This document shows positions 1 through 7,800 of a stretch of 46,371 nucleotides of DNA, piece by piece (within the stretch, counting starts at the first letter, position 1; the number at the start of each line of letters is the position of its first letter). Below the pieces are notes generated by a model, which worked only from the letters and a program-made list of their open reading frames with translations, was not told the DNA's origin and did not search any database. This DNA comes from Treponema zioleckii (GTDB taxonomy: Bacteria; Spirochaetota; Spirochaetia; Treponematales; Treponemataceae), in NCBI RefSeq assembly GCF_014737315.1, contig NZ_JPUF01000031.1:1-46371 (forward strand). The letters are read 5' to 3'. Position numbers and translations under genes: made by a program.

Positions 1-36
1 TAATATAAATAACAAAAAATGCAACAGAGGTTGTTA

Positions 37-570
37 ATGAACCGCATTCGGCTTTTTTTTATTCCTTTTTTTCTCATCATAATCGCATTCGGCATACTAG
101 GATTTACAGCATATCAAAAGAAAAGCCGACTTGTTGCCACAGAACTTGGAAGCACATCCGAAGAAGTTAGGAAAACTTTTGGTGAGCCAAACCTTATCGT
201 TGAATGCGGTAAGGTAAAAGTTTTTTCATACAAATTGCTCTCAAGAAAAAAGATTATTTTCTCTTTCCTTGATGACCAGCTTCATAAAATCTCTGAGAAA
301 AAAAAACTAGAACTTAATACCGTTAAAACTCAGGAAGCAAAACGCCCTGCTATCGAAATTTTACAAAATATCGACGAAATTGAATCTTATACGCCAGACA
401 AATTTATTGAAGTATTCGGTGCGCCCGTTGACTTGAAAAAAAAATCTGGGCGCGGAACATGTTTTATTTATCAGATTGAAAAAAAACATTTTGTTGCCGT
501 TCAGTGGGACGATGGAAAAATCGTTGATGTTTATGAAATAACCGAAGCCAGCGGCAAGGCAAATAAATAA
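37..570 (+). CDS. Membrane-anchored hypothetical protein with BamE/SmpA-like repeats
   Basis: A protein of about 177 residues with one strongly hydrophobic N-terminal segment (roughly residues 5-24) and no lipobox, so it is probably an inner-membrane-anchored periplasmic protein. Two stretches look like a repeated unit: 'STSEEVRKTFGEPN' and later 'YTPDKFIEVFGAPV', a pattern (threshold residue, helix, 'FGxP') that resembles the SmpA/OmlA/BamE fold used by small envelope proteins. I chose the ATG at 37 because AGAGG at 26-30 sits 6 bases before it; an in-frame ATG at 19 would add six residues but has no ribosome binding site. The stop lies only 11 bases before the next gene, so the two are probably co-transcribed. 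The function is not recognised. Confidence 0.7.
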   Translation: MNRIRLFFIPFFLIIIAFGILGFTAYQKKSRLVATELGSTSEEVRKTFGEPNLIVECGKVKVFSYKLLSRKKIIFSFLDDQLHKISEKKKLELNTVKTQEAKRPAIEILQNIDEIESYTPDKFIEVFGAPVDLKKKSGRGTCFIYQIEKKHFVAVQWDDGKIVDVYEITEASGKANK

Positions 571-581
571 GGTGGTCTGCT

Positions 582-1823
582 TTGGATTTCTCATCATCCT
601 ACCTAACGGAACAAATCATCGCTTACATCGGTAACAAGCGAAAACTTTTGCCACTCATATACTCCGCAATCGAAAAAACAGGTCTTGAAATAAAAGCTGG
701 ATTAAAATTTCTAGACGCTTTTTCTGGAAGCGGGGTTGTCGCGCGCTTTGCGAAGGAACTTCAATTTGAAGTATTCGCGAACGATTGGGAATATTACTCG
801 AACGTGATTAACCGTGGCTTTTTGGAGACAAACAAGAGCGACATAAAAGACCTTTTTGGCTCAGAAGAAAAATTTTGCTCACTTTTGCGCGAAATAAACA
901 ATTTGCCGCCTCCAAGCGAAGACGACCAATACATCGCAAAGTATTACGCCCCAAAGGAATTTGAAGCGGACAAGGCCGACTACCGCACCGAAAGACTTTT
1001 TTATACGCGGCAGAACGCACTTGCAATCGACAAAATCCGAAATTACATCGAAGGCAATTTTAATGACTCCGACAAACGAAAGAATCTTCTTTTGGCAGAG
1101 TTGATTTACGAAGCTGCGACTCACAACAACACGAGCGGAGTTTTTAAGGCATTCCACAAGGAATTTGGCGGTCACGGAAAAGACGCATTAAAACGCATTT
1201 TTGGCAAGATTCAGCTGAACCTGCCAGTTTTGACGGATTCAAATCAAAAAATGCACATTTTTATGGAGGACGCGAACCAACTCGCCCGAAAGCTAAAAAA
1301 TCTCGACATTGCGTACCTTGACCCGCCGTATAACCAGCATCAGTACGGAAGCAATTACCATATTCTGAACACGATTGCAAAGTGGGACCACGTACCTGCA
1401 AGCCTTGAACTGAACAACAAGGGAGTTCTAAAAGAAAAAGCCGGAATCCGGCACGACTGGATTCAGACGCGCTCAAGCTACTGCTACAAGGACGATGCCC
1501 AGAAATCATTCGAGGATTTAATCGAAAACCTTGACGCAAAGCATATTCTCGTAAGTTATTCCACCGACGGAATAATTCCGTTTGAAAAAATGCTCGAAAT
1601 CTGCATGAAGCGAGGAAAACTCTCTCTCGTGACGAACGAATATACAACGTACCGCGGCGGAAAACAGAGCAACAAACGACAGAATGCGAACATTGAATTT
1701 ATTTTGTGCATCGACACTTCAAAAAAATCTGACGAAGGCACAAAATTGATGATAGACTCAGTTCTTGCAAAAAAGAAATTCATGCTTTTGTTCAAGCAGA
1801 AATTCTACAACAAAAAAAATTAA
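582..1823 (+). CDS. D12-class adenine-specific DNA methyltransferase (probably truncated by frameshift)
   Basis: The protein transfers a methyl group from S-adenosylmethionine to N6 of adenine in DNA. It has the class's opening motif 'YIGNKRKLL' near residue 14, the SAM-binding loop 'DAFSGSG' near residue 47, and the catalytic 'DPPYN' near residue 246, followed by 'HQYGSNYH'. The order (SAM loop before DPPY) fits the alpha/D12 group. The start is a TTG preceded by AAGGTGG with 6 bases of spacing; no ATG fits better. No restriction endonuclease gene is next to it, so it may be an orphan methylase. The reading frame ends directly after a run of eight A's at 1812-1819; one more A would run on into the next open frame and give a protein of about 581 residues. 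Either the gene is phase-variable, or it is broken, or the A count is a sequencing error. Confidence 0.85.
   Translation: MDFSSSYLTEQIIAYIGNKRKLLPLIYSAIEKTGLEIKAGLKFLDAFSGSGVVARFAKELQFEVFANDWEYYSNVINRGFLETNKSDIKDLFGSEEKFCSLLREINNLPPPSEDDQYIAKYYAPKEFEADKADYRTERLFYTRQNALAIDKIRNYIEGNFNDSDKRKNLLLAELIYEAATHNNTSGVFKAFHKEFGGHGKDALKRIFGKIQLNLPVLTDSNQKMHIFMEDANQLARKLKNLDIAYLDPPYNQHQYGSNYHILNTIAKWDHVPASLELNNKGVLKEKAGIRHDWIQTRSSYCYKDDAQKSFEDLIENLDAKHILVSYSTDGIIPFEKMLEICMKRGKLSLVTNEYTTYRGGKQSNKRQNANIEFILCIDTSKKSDEGTKLMIDSVLAKKKFMLLFKQKFYNKKN
1812..1819 (+). other. A8 homopolymer at the methylase frameshift point
   Basis: Eight consecutive A's encode the last Lys-Lys-Asn of the methylase frame just before its TAA. 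Nine A's would change the reading to Lys-Lys-Lys-Leu-Lys and join the frame that runs open to 2326. Tracts of this length are prone to polymerase slippage and also to transcriptional slippage, so a mix of short and long protein is possible. Confidence 0.55.
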
Positions 1824-1957
1824 AGTCAATTTGCAAGAAAATTACGAAGGTAAAAGGCAAATCGAAAAAGGATGAAGGAAAATTCACGCTCCTTATTCAG
1901 GCTGGCGAAACTTCGCTAACGCTCGAAAGTGACTACTTTTTTACGCTGAGCCCATCT

Positions 1958-2326
1958 GTGGACTGCGACATTGCAAACTTCTCAAGCGAAAGTCTAAAAA
2001 AACTCCATGACGTTATTATGCCTTGCGCCTGCGAGACAAAGGAAGAAGAACTTTTTGAGATAATTTCGCACGTTGAAAGCGATGAAAATCCACTTTACTT
2101 TGCAAAAATGATTCCTCAGACGCTAAAAAAACTTGCCCACAAAAAAAATCGGGAGACTTTTTATGATTGGGCAAAGCGAATTGATGAACTAAAGTTTGCC
2201 GATTCAGCCCGACGCGACGAAATAAACAGTTTAATCGGCGAAAAAGTAAACGAAGTAAAAAAAAATAGCGGAGATTCGGTTCAGCACGTAAGGCGAATTG
2301 TCGCCCCCGATAATCTAAAACTATAG
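1958..2326 (+). CDS. Displaced C-terminal part of the D12 methylase
   Basis: This frame is open from 1733, overlapping the end of the methylase in another frame, to the stop at 2324-2326. Between 1733 and 1958 it contains no ATG, GTG or TTG, yet it reads like a real protein: rich in charged and hydrophobic heptads ('GKFTLLIQAGETSLTL' upstream of 1958, 'LFEIISHVESDENPLYF' after it). The GTG at 1958 has no ribosome binding site, so independent translation is unlikely. The simplest reading is that it is the C-terminal domain of the preceding methylase, joined when the A8 tract at 1812 has nine A's. Its fold is not recognised; as part of a methylase it may be a DNA-recognition or dimerisation module. 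Confidence 0.5.
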   Translation: MDCDIANFSSESLKKLHDVIMPCACETKEEELFEIISHVESDENPLYFAKMIPQTLKKLAHKKNRETFYDWAKRIDELKFADSARRDEINSLIGEKVNEVKKNSGDSVQHVRRIVAPDNLKL

Positions 2327-2349
2327 ATTCCCGCATCAAGTGCGGGAAT
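2327..2349. repeat. Dispersed palindrome, TTCCCGCA...TGCGGGAA form
   Basis: A perfect dyad, ATTCCCGCA-TCAAG-TGCGGGAAT, immediately after the stop codon of the methylase C-terminal frame and before the convergent hydrolase gene. It has the arm-loop-arm build of the other short palindromes scattered in this window (17.9, 18.5, 20.8, 22.3, 24.0, 24.3, 44.7 kb). It could also end transcription from the left, but no T-run follows. Confidence 0.6.
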
Positions 2350-2374
2350 GACAAGAAACGCGACATTCGGGCTA

Positions 2375-3331
2375 TTATTTTAGCTCAGTCCGGTGCCAAC
2401 GCAAAATATTGTCTTCAATAGACCAGCCGATTTTTTCTTCTTCGTAAAGTCCTGTCAAATAAGACCGGAGCGTGCTGCCAATCAAAACGAACTGGCTTAT
2501 GCCGAGTTTTATGCCGTTTCGGTCAGCGACTTCTTTTAAAATCTCCTCGGTCGTTTTTGGCGTTCTTAAAATGTCGAGAATCAGTTTTTCGGTTTCGAGC
2601 AATGCAATTATGTTCAGTTCCGAAAGGCCTTCAATATCTTCAACCAAATCTCCGTGACTCGGAACGTAAAAATCCGATTCAATTTGAGCAAGCTTGTGAA
2701 GCGACTCTTTGGATTTTGTCTCGTCCAAAAGATACTGAATCCAATACCGCTTTATAACGTTCCGCCCAGAAATGGCATCACCCATAAAAAAAGATTTTTT
2801 TCCGTCAGTATCAACGATTAAAAGCCCGATTTGATTCATGTAGTGACCTGGAAGCGAAATCGGTTTTATTGCAAGTTGATTTTTTTCATCAATTTTTAAA
2901 ATCTCATCTTTGCCTTCCTCAATTATTTTTGTGGCATGGCTCGGTTTTGCGAGAAGAAATTTTGAATGAATGTCGTGAATCGCAGTTCCGCCCCAAATGA
3001 GCGCGGTTTCAATCTCCGGGTATTCCATTAAAGACGCTTCGCCTTTGCTAGTCCAAATTTCGCATCCAGTCTGCTGAAAAATATACGGATTTCCGCCGCA
3101 ATGGTCTGCGTGCGAATGAGTGTTGATTATGGCTTGCAACTTTGCGTCCGGAATATTATTTTTTAGGATTTCAAGGATTTTTTGCGCAATAACATCGTCG
3201 TTTCCAGAATCAATTATATACACATCGGTGTGCGTTCCACGCGGAATCTTAATCACTCCGATGTTTGTCTGCATTTTGATGTAAAAAACGTGTTCCGTAA
3301 GCTGTATAAAATTTTCCTGTGTAAGTGACAT
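2375..3331 (-). CDS. Metallo-beta-lactamase-fold hydrolase
   Basis: A 318-residue protein with the metal-binding signature 'THSHADHCGG' near residue 71 (HxHxDH), followed by 'PGHYMNQIGLL', 'GDAISG' and 'VPSHGD', the further histidine and aspartate ligands of the fold. Length and C-terminal helical extension match the large family of hydrolases acting on lactones, thioesters or similar substrates, but the substrate cannot be deduced. There is no signal peptide, so it is cytoplasmic. It is transcribed away from cbiL and converges on the methylase; nothing links it functionally to either. Confidence 0.85.
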   Translation of the reverse strand: MSLTQENFIQLTEHVFYIKMQTNIGVIKIPRGTHTDVYIIDSGNDDVIAQKILEILKNNIPDAKLQAIINTHSHADHCGGNPYIFQQTGCEIWTSKGEASLMEYPEIETALIWGGTAIHDIHSKFLLAKPSHATKIIEEGKDEILKIDEKNQLAIKPISLPGHYMNQIGLLIVDTDGKKSFFMGDAISGRNVIKRYWIQYLLDETKSKESLHKLAQIESDFYVPSHGDLVEDIEGLSELNIIALLETEKLILDILRTPKTTEEILKEVADRNGIKLGISQFVLIGSTLRSYLTGLYEEEKIGWSIEDNILRWHRTELK

Positions 3332-3440
3332 AAAGATAGGGTATCGTCAAGACGGAATTTTTTCTACAGGTTGAACACTAACAAAACCAAACCACTTTGA
3401 TTTTATCTTCAGAAAACCAATCCACTTTTTACGATAAATT

Positions 3441-3449
3441 TGTTACAAT
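3441..3449 (+). promoter_or_regulatory. Extended -10 promoter of cbiL, probably leaderless
   Basis: TGT-TACAAT is an extended -10 element (TGN plus TANAAT) ending 6 bases before the cbiL ATG. There is no purine-rich ribosome binding site between it and the start codon. Transcription would begin at or next to the ATG, giving a leaderless mRNA. No good -35 box is visible, which is normal for extended -10 promoters. Confidence 0.45.
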
Positions 3450-3455
3450 GTTTTT

Positions 3456-4211
3456 ATGCAGAATACTTTTTACGCAGTGAGCACAGGCCCAGGAGGAAGC
3501 AAATTCCTTACGCTGGAAGCGGTGGAAGTTTTAAAAAACTGCAAGACGATTTTTTATCCGCTCACAAAAGCAGATTCAAAAAATCACATTGCATTCGATA
3601 CGATTAACGAAGTAAAAAATCTCTTTGATTTAGATTCTGATTCAACATTTGATTCAAAAAGATTTGAGTCTCTTGTTTTTTCAATGACAAAAAATCAGAA
3701 AGTCCGGCAAAACGAATACGACGAGGCACAAAATAAAATTCTTGAAGCCTTAAAAGACGGAAATTGTGCCTTTGTTTCTATAGGCGACGTTTCAATTTAT
3801 TCCACATCTGCAAGAATTTCAAAAATGATTGAAACACATGGCGTAAAAATCGAATTTGTTTCTGGAGTAACGTCTTTTTGCGCGGCGGCCGCGACGGCCA
3901 AAATTGAACTTTCTTTGCCAGACGAAGAAATAAGAATAATTCCAGGGGACAAATATTTTTCGGAAGGGAAAATCGACGAAGTTCTCGGAGCAGAGGGAAC
4001 GAAAGTCTTTATGAAATCCGCAAGATTTTTAAAAGAAATCTTAAAAAAAGTCAAAAATGCCTCGCTTTTAGAAAACTCGACTCTCGTGCGGGATGCAGGT
4101 CAACCAAACGAACTTCTTGTATGCGGAAGCGAACTTTTAGGACTTTCTGATGATTTTTTTAAGGATTCATACATGAGTATTTTAATCGTAAAAGGCAGGG
4201 GGAACGCATGA
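3456..4211 (+). CDS. cbiL: Cobalt-precorrin-2 C20-methyltransferase CbiL
   Basis: This cytoplasmic enzyme methylates C20 of (cobalt-)precorrin-2 using S-adenosylmethionine, an early step of corrin ring synthesis. The tetrapyrrole-methylase signature 'VSTGPGGSKFLTLEAVEVL' is at residues 8-26, 'GDVSIYSTSARI' near residue 110 and 'FVSGVTSFCAAAA' near 131 are the substrate and SAM-binding loops. The length of 251 is a little longer than typical CbiL. The gene overlaps cbiF by 4 bases (ATGA), so translation is coupled. Neighbouring cbiF and the distant cbiG indicate the anaerobic, early-cobalt pathway. There is no ribosome binding site; see the promoter just before it. Confidence 0.9.
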   Translation: MQNTFYAVSTGPGGSKFLTLEAVEVLKNCKTIFYPLTKADSKNHIAFDTINEVKNLFDLDSDSTFDSKRFESLVFSMTKNQKVRQNEYDEAQNKILEALKDGNCAFVSIGDVSIYSTSARISKMIETHGVKIEFVSGVTSFCAAAATAKIELSLPDEEIRIIPGDKYFSEGKIDEVLGAEGTKVFMKSARFLKEILKKVKNASLLENSTLVRDAGQPNELLVCGSELLGLSDDFFKDSYMSILIVKGRGNA

Positions 4212-4963
4212 TTTATTTTGTTGGAGCTGGAAGCGGAGCTGCGGATTTAATTACTTTGCGCGGAGCTAGACTCCTTGAAAAAGCAGATATCGTAGTTTGG
4301 GCAGGAAGCCTTGTGAATCCAGAGCTTTTAAAAATGTGCAAAGCTGACTGCGAGTTTTTTGACAGTTCAAAACTTTCGCTAAAAGAAACTAACGGAATTC
4401 TTGTTCGCGCGGAAAACGAGAAAAAACTTTGCGTGCGGCTTCATACCGGCGACCCGTGCCTTTACGGTGCGATTCGGGAGCAAATGGAAGAATTAAAAAA
4501 GGCCGGAATCGAATATGAAGTGGTTCCTGGCGTTTCAAGTTTTTGCGGAGCGGCGAGTGCCCTAAAAACAGAATATACGGTTCCCGAACTTTCGCAGACT
4601 GTGATTATTACACGAATGGAAGGCAGAACGCCAGTTCCTGAACGCGAAAAAATCCGTGAACTTTCTAAGCACGGCTCAAGCATGGCAATTTTTTTGAGCA
4701 CAGGAATGATTTCGTCCCTTGCAGAAGAATTAAAAAAGGGCGGGGTATACACGAACGAAACTCCGGTCGCGGTAGTTTACAAGGCAACTTGGCCTGACGA
4801 AAAAATCGTCCGAGGAACGCTCGAAAATATTGCAGAAAAAACTCGCGAAAACGGAATCTCAAAAACCGCTTTGATTTTGGTGGGAGATTTTTTGGGCGAA
4901 AAGTACACTCCAAGCAAACTGTACGATGCAGGATTTTCGACGGAATTCAGGTCGGCAGAGTAG
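4208..4963 (+). CDS. cbiF: Cobalt-precorrin-4 C11-methyltransferase CbiF
   Basis: The enzyme methylates C11 of cobalt-precorrin-4. It starts with the family signature 'VGAGSGAADLITLRGARLL', then 'VWAGSLVNPELL', 'LHTGDPCLYGAIREQM' and 'EVVPGVSSFCGAASAL', all diagnostic of CbiF/CobM. The 251-residue length is normal. It begins within cbiL's stop (ATGA) and is preceded by AGGGGG. After its stop, the next cobalamin gene expected in this order, cbiG, is found only at 45803; an inverted repeat and a train of unrelated minus-strand genes follow instead. Confidence 0.93.
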   Translation: MIYFVGAGSGAADLITLRGARLLEKADIVVWAGSLVNPELLKMCKADCEFFDSSKLSLKETNGILVRAENEKKLCVRLHTGDPCLYGAIREQMEELKKAGIEYEVVPGVSSFCGAASALKTEYTVPELSQTVIITRMEGRTPVPEREKIRELSKHGSSMAIFLSTGMISSLAEELKKGGVYTNETPVAVVYKATWPDEKIVRGTLENIAEKTRENGISKTALILVGDFLGEKYTPSKLYDAGFSTEFRSAE

Positions 4964-4973
4964 GCGTTGCGAC

Positions 4974-5011
4974 TAGTTGTTGAAAGGACGCTCTAAGCCC
5001 CGCAACAACTA
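4974..5011. repeat. Inverted repeat after cbiF
   Basis: TAGTTGTTG at 4974-4982 is perfectly complementary to CAACAACTA at 5003-5011, with a 20-base loop. It follows cbiF by 10 bases but lacks a T-run, so it is a poor intrinsic terminator. It sits exactly where the cobalamin genes stop and the accessory region begins, so it may mark a boundary or be part of a recombination site. I could not find a second copy at the right end before cbiG. Confidence 0.45.
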
Positions 5012-5102
5012 ATCACCAATAATACTGTTAAAGGTCTTGTTAAAGTCAAGATAAAGATGAAAAAGTAATTCAATAAAAGTGCGGTCGAAAAAATACCTAA
5101 AA

Positions 5103-5207
5103 TTATACGAAATCGTCCCAGTCGTAATGAGAAGCCGCCCAATGCAGAGCCATAAAGCAAATTACCAGAAAGACTGCCCAAAGAGCTTTCCCCAATGCGT
5201 CTCCCAT
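5103..5207 (-). pseudogene. Deletion remnant of the ankyrin-protein gene (34-codon ORF)
   Basis: A 34-codon frame with its own AGGAA ribosome binding site. Its first 19 residues (MGDALGKALWA...FMAL) match the N-terminus of the ankyrin protein encoded at 36316-37716, and the rest (LHWAASHYDWDDF) matches an internal ankyrin repeat of that same protein (LHWAASQYDWDEL), about 280 residues further on. The DNA match is close on both sides and the junction falls in a shared ATGGCnCTG-like microhomology. It is therefore an internally deleted copy. The product would be a tiny membrane peptide and might still be made. Confidence 0.65.
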
Positions 5208-5232
5208 TTTTTCCTACTTTCACAATTTCTCG

Positions 5233-6462
5233 TCAGTCGAACATAGTATAAAGCGCAACGCCGTCGGGGATATTTTCCACCAAAAGATAGCCGTTTTCGT
5301 CGGTTTGCGTTTCAATCGCGGCTTCCTCGTTCTTTCTCTCTTCGTCTTCAAAAATCACATAGATTGTGGCGTTGCAGTGTGCTATTGGCTTGCCCGTTTC
5401 CTTGTCGATGTACTGTGTCTTAATACACTGCGTGCCGTTCAGCTCAAGGTTCAACGTCCTGATTTCCCTGCCGTTCTGCTGATAAGTCCGCCAGTTTTTG
5501 ACAGGCAAAAAGCTCTTGTCCCGCTCGTAGCTCAGCGTGATGAGGTATGTTTCGCCAGCATAAACCGAGCTTTTAACGCTCATAAAAAGATTGAACTGCT
5601 CATCTGAATCGGGATATTCTTTTTCTGAATCCAAAAGAAGCTCTTCGCTTCTGTCTTTCTTGTAAAAAACGCCGTCGCTTGAAGCGATGTGAACGAATCG
5701 GCGCGCGTCCTTGTCCCAGTAGCACAGCTCAAAATCTGCGTCGCGCGGAACATTTTCCATCACGAACTTTTCTTCGTCCTCCGTGATTTCTGGCCTTTTG
5801 TAGACGATGATTTCGTAGGAATCCTGTTTTACATATTTGTCCAAATCCTCCCGCCAGTTGATGAAAAAGCCGTAGGGAACAAAAACTCTCACATTTTCGT
5901 CTGACTTTGAAACGCCCTCAACATCCTCAAAATCCTCATCGGGCAGGCGAATCTTTTTTGTCTTTCCTGCCACAACGTTTTTCTTTTTCTCAACAGGAGG
6001 CTCTGCATATTTGTTTTTGCAAGTCAAAATGATTTTATCGCCCTGAAGAGAATCGTCCAACAAATGCCAAGTGAGATTGTACACGGGCTTCAGCCTTGGC
6101 TCAAAAGGAAAAGACGAGTAAATCGAAATGAATATCAACACCCAGACAATCGAAATACCAGCGTTCACGAGTGAGGGAGTAAGCCCTTTCCAGCTTTTTG
6201 AAAAAAACGAGAGCACAATTCCCGCAATCGATAACGGCAGCACTGCAATCCAGCCGAAAATAACGGTGTACAAAAAAAACGCATTCGCAGTGTCGCCGAT
6301 ATGTCCCAAGGTTTTGAGAAAAGCGGAATCAGATTCGACAACCTGTCCGCCCTCAAAAACATAGTGTATGCCGTCCAAGCGACGGAGCAGAAAGGCGGCA
6401 ACCCCAATCGCATAGACAGCAATCTGTAGTGCAAGAATGATTTTTATGACTCTGTGTTTCAT
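5233..6462 (-). CDS. Membrane protein with C-terminal Ig/transthyretin-like domain (paralog A)
   Basis: A 409-residue protein with three N-terminal membrane segments (about residues 6-24, 57-80 and 90-115), a long hydrophilic region and a C-terminal domain ending 'TDENGYLLVENIPDGV', a pattern typical of transthyretin/carboxypeptidase-regulatory-like beta sandwiches. The start is the ATG at 6462, preceded by AAGGAG; longer readings upstream translate a gene remnant. Its paralog at 40186-41424 is nearly identical through the middle but differs in the membrane region and in the last 50 residues, so the pair has exchanged or diversified segments. In the second copy a complete lipoprotein gene lies directly upstream; here only that gene's 3' end remains. 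Function unknown. Confidence 0.8.
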   Translation of the reverse strand: MKHRVIKIILALQIAVYAIGVAAFLLRRLDGIHYVFEGGQVVESDSAFLKTLGHIGDTANAFFLYTVIFGWIAVLPLSIAGIVLSFFSKSWKGLTPSLVNAGISIVWVLIFISIYSSFPFEPRLKPVYNLTWHLLDDSLQGDKIILTCKNKYAEPPVEKKKNVVAGKTKKIRLPDEDFEDVEGVSKSDENVRVFVPYGFFINWREDLDKYVKQDSYEIIVYKRPEITEDEEKFVMENVPRDADFELCYWDKDARRFVHIASSDGVFYKKDRSEELLLDSEKEYPDSDEQFNLFMSVKSSVYAGETYLITLSYERDKSFLPVKNWRTYQQNGREIRTLNLELNGTQCIKTQYIDKETGKPIAHCNATIYVIFEDEERKNEEAAIETQTDENGYLLVENIPDGVALYTMFD

Positions 6463-6512
6463 TGTGACATCTCCTTTGTCAGCACGAGCGGAACGGGGAA
6501 GCGGTAGCCCTG
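6459..6512 (-). pseudogene. 3' remnant of the lipoprotein gene family of 15.4 and 41.4 kb
   Basis: In the frame ending at the TGA that overlaps the next gene's ATG, this stretch reads GYRFPVPLVLTKE, the exact C-terminus of the lipoproteins at 15395-16219 and 41421-42236. Nothing of the rest of the gene is present. The ATGA overlap with the downstream membrane-protein gene is the same as in the intact pair at 41.4 kb, so this was once the same two-gene unit. Confidence 0.65.
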
Positions 6513-6562
6513 GAAAGCCCGGCCCCTGCCTCTTTGGAGACAGGGGAAAACTCCTGAATTTT

Positions 6563-7063
6563 TTAATAGGAAAGCTGCATGACGTGAAAGACCGTATCAA
6601 GATAAATGCAGTATTCTTCCCCGCCTGAAATGTTTTCAAGGATGGTTTTTCCCTCGTCATCGGTTGTAGTTTCTTTTTTTAGAAGAGGTTCTCCATTGTT
6701 TATTGCGAAAGCACGACAAGCATAATATGGTCCATATCCGGTATACTGAACCTGGACCGAGAATTTCAGCTCCGGCTCTCTGATGAAAACGCCATAACCC
6801 ATATTTTCCGGAATCTTCTTAATGTGGATCTGCCCCTTCCGGTCGCTTTTAACCTTGATAATTCCTTCCTGGCCATCGTCCAGCACAACAATGATTTGAC
6901 ATTCAAGATTCTGGATTGGAAGACCATTTTGGTCCGTAAACTGAAGTTTAAGCCAGTTTTTTCCATTAAGCTCAATATTGTCAGTTTTAAAATCACTTGA
7001 GGCACAGGAAACCAGTAAAAATGCCCCCAGCAAAATCATTGTCCAGAAAATAAGTTTTTTCAT
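6563..7063 (-). CDS. Lipoprotein with Ig/transthyretin-like repeats
   Basis: A 166-residue lipoprotein with a signal peptide ending in the lipobox LVSC (Cys at about residue 20). Residues 30-55 ('ELNGKNWLKLQFTDQNG') match the C-terminal domain of the membrane protein just downstream ('ELNGTQCIKTQYID'), so the two share one beta-sandwich domain; a second 'TDDEGKTILENISGG' unit follows. The gene starts by a 4-base overlap (ATGA) with the upstream SH3b gene, with GGAGAAAAC before it. It is likely exported and anchored in a membrane. Function not recognised. Confidence 0.75.
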   Translation of the reverse strand: MKKLIFWTMILLGAFLLVSCASSDFKTDNIELNGKNWLKLQFTDQNGLPIQNLECQIIVVLDDGQEGIIKVKSDRKGQIHIKKIPENMGYGVFIREPELKFSVQVQYTGYGPYYACRAFAINNGEPLLKKETTTDDEGKTILENISGGEEYCIYLDTVFHVMQLSY

Positions 7064-7791
7064 TTTGTTTTCTCCGCTTTCTCAGCACTCTTCCACAGCG
7101 GCACTCGGTATTCCGTGCCGTCGGTGAGGTAGCCCGCGAAGCACCAGCCTTTCGCTCCGTCTTTCGTGAGCACTTTGACCCACGTAGATTCGATTCCGTC
7201 GATTGTGACATCTTCGCCAACTTCGATGACTGTGGCTTTTTCCTTTTTTTTCAAAAGACCGATTTTTTCTGCATCGAGAGATGGAGTAGAACGGATTCTC
7301 AAGTTGTCTGTTGCAACATATTTATGGTTGACAAAGCGCACATCGTCAACGACACGCCAGCCGTCAATGTAACATATTAAAACATCTTCTCCTCTAAAAC
7401 GATTGGCTACAAATGAATAATAAATTTCAACAGATGTAAAAAGCGGCATATCATCAGGAAACGATTTTCCATCAGCCCAAAACCCAAAACAATATTCTCC
7501 ATCTCCAAAGAACCTTAAATTCCTCATCTGGATATCCGGATCATCCTTATCATATTCGTTGAGCACCAGATGTCCCTGACTTTTAAAAGCCATTCCTGGA
7601 GCAGATTCATAAACTCCAGCCTTATAAGCTTCATTTTCGATTCTTTCTATTGAACTAATCCAGATTGGTTCATATTTGCTCTTGTCGAAGCCGTCCACAA
7701 ATCCGCTTCGTGCAGATTGTGCCTCAGCGGTGAGCAGACAAAACAACATCAAAACAAAAAATATTTTCTTTCTAGAAATCCTAAAAACCAT
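7060..7791 (-). CDS. Secreted protein with C-terminal SH3b domain
   Basis: A 243-residue protein. A signal peptide (residues 1-24, ending TAEAQS) is followed by a domain of unknown fold and a bacterial SH3 domain from about residue 165 ('DNLRIRSTPSLDAEKIG...WVKVLTKDGAKGWCFAGYLTDG'). SH3b domains bind peptidoglycan or proteins in the envelope. It is paralogous to the protein at 17108-17794: signal peptide and SH3b nearly identical, middle domain diverged. The start has AGGAG 7 bases upstream. The stop overlaps the next lipoprotein start. Confidence 0.82.
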   Translation of the reverse strand: MVFRISRKKIFFVLMLFCLLTAEAQSARSGFVDGFDKSKYEPIWISSIERIENEAYKAGVYESAPGMAFKSQGHLVLNEYDKDDPDIQMRNLRFFGDGEYCFGFWADGKSFPDDMPLFTSVEIYYSFVANRFRGEDVLICYIDGWRVVDDVRFVNHKYVATDNLRIRSTPSLDAEKIGLLKKKEKATVIEVGEDVTIDGIESTWVKVLTKDGAKGWCFAGYLTDGTEYRVPLWKSAEKAEKTK

Positions 7792-7800
7792 AAAAATCTC

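Noticed and set aside
4974-5011. Integron attC site after cbiF
   Set aside because: The stem ends do not fit the RYYYAAC/GTTRRRY pattern, no integrase is visible, and the cassettes do not repeat the site.
4993-5223. 76-codon minus-strand ORF overlapping the ankyrin remnant
   Set aside because: It is the out-of-frame shadow of the 34-codon remnant, and only the remnant frame matches a known protein.
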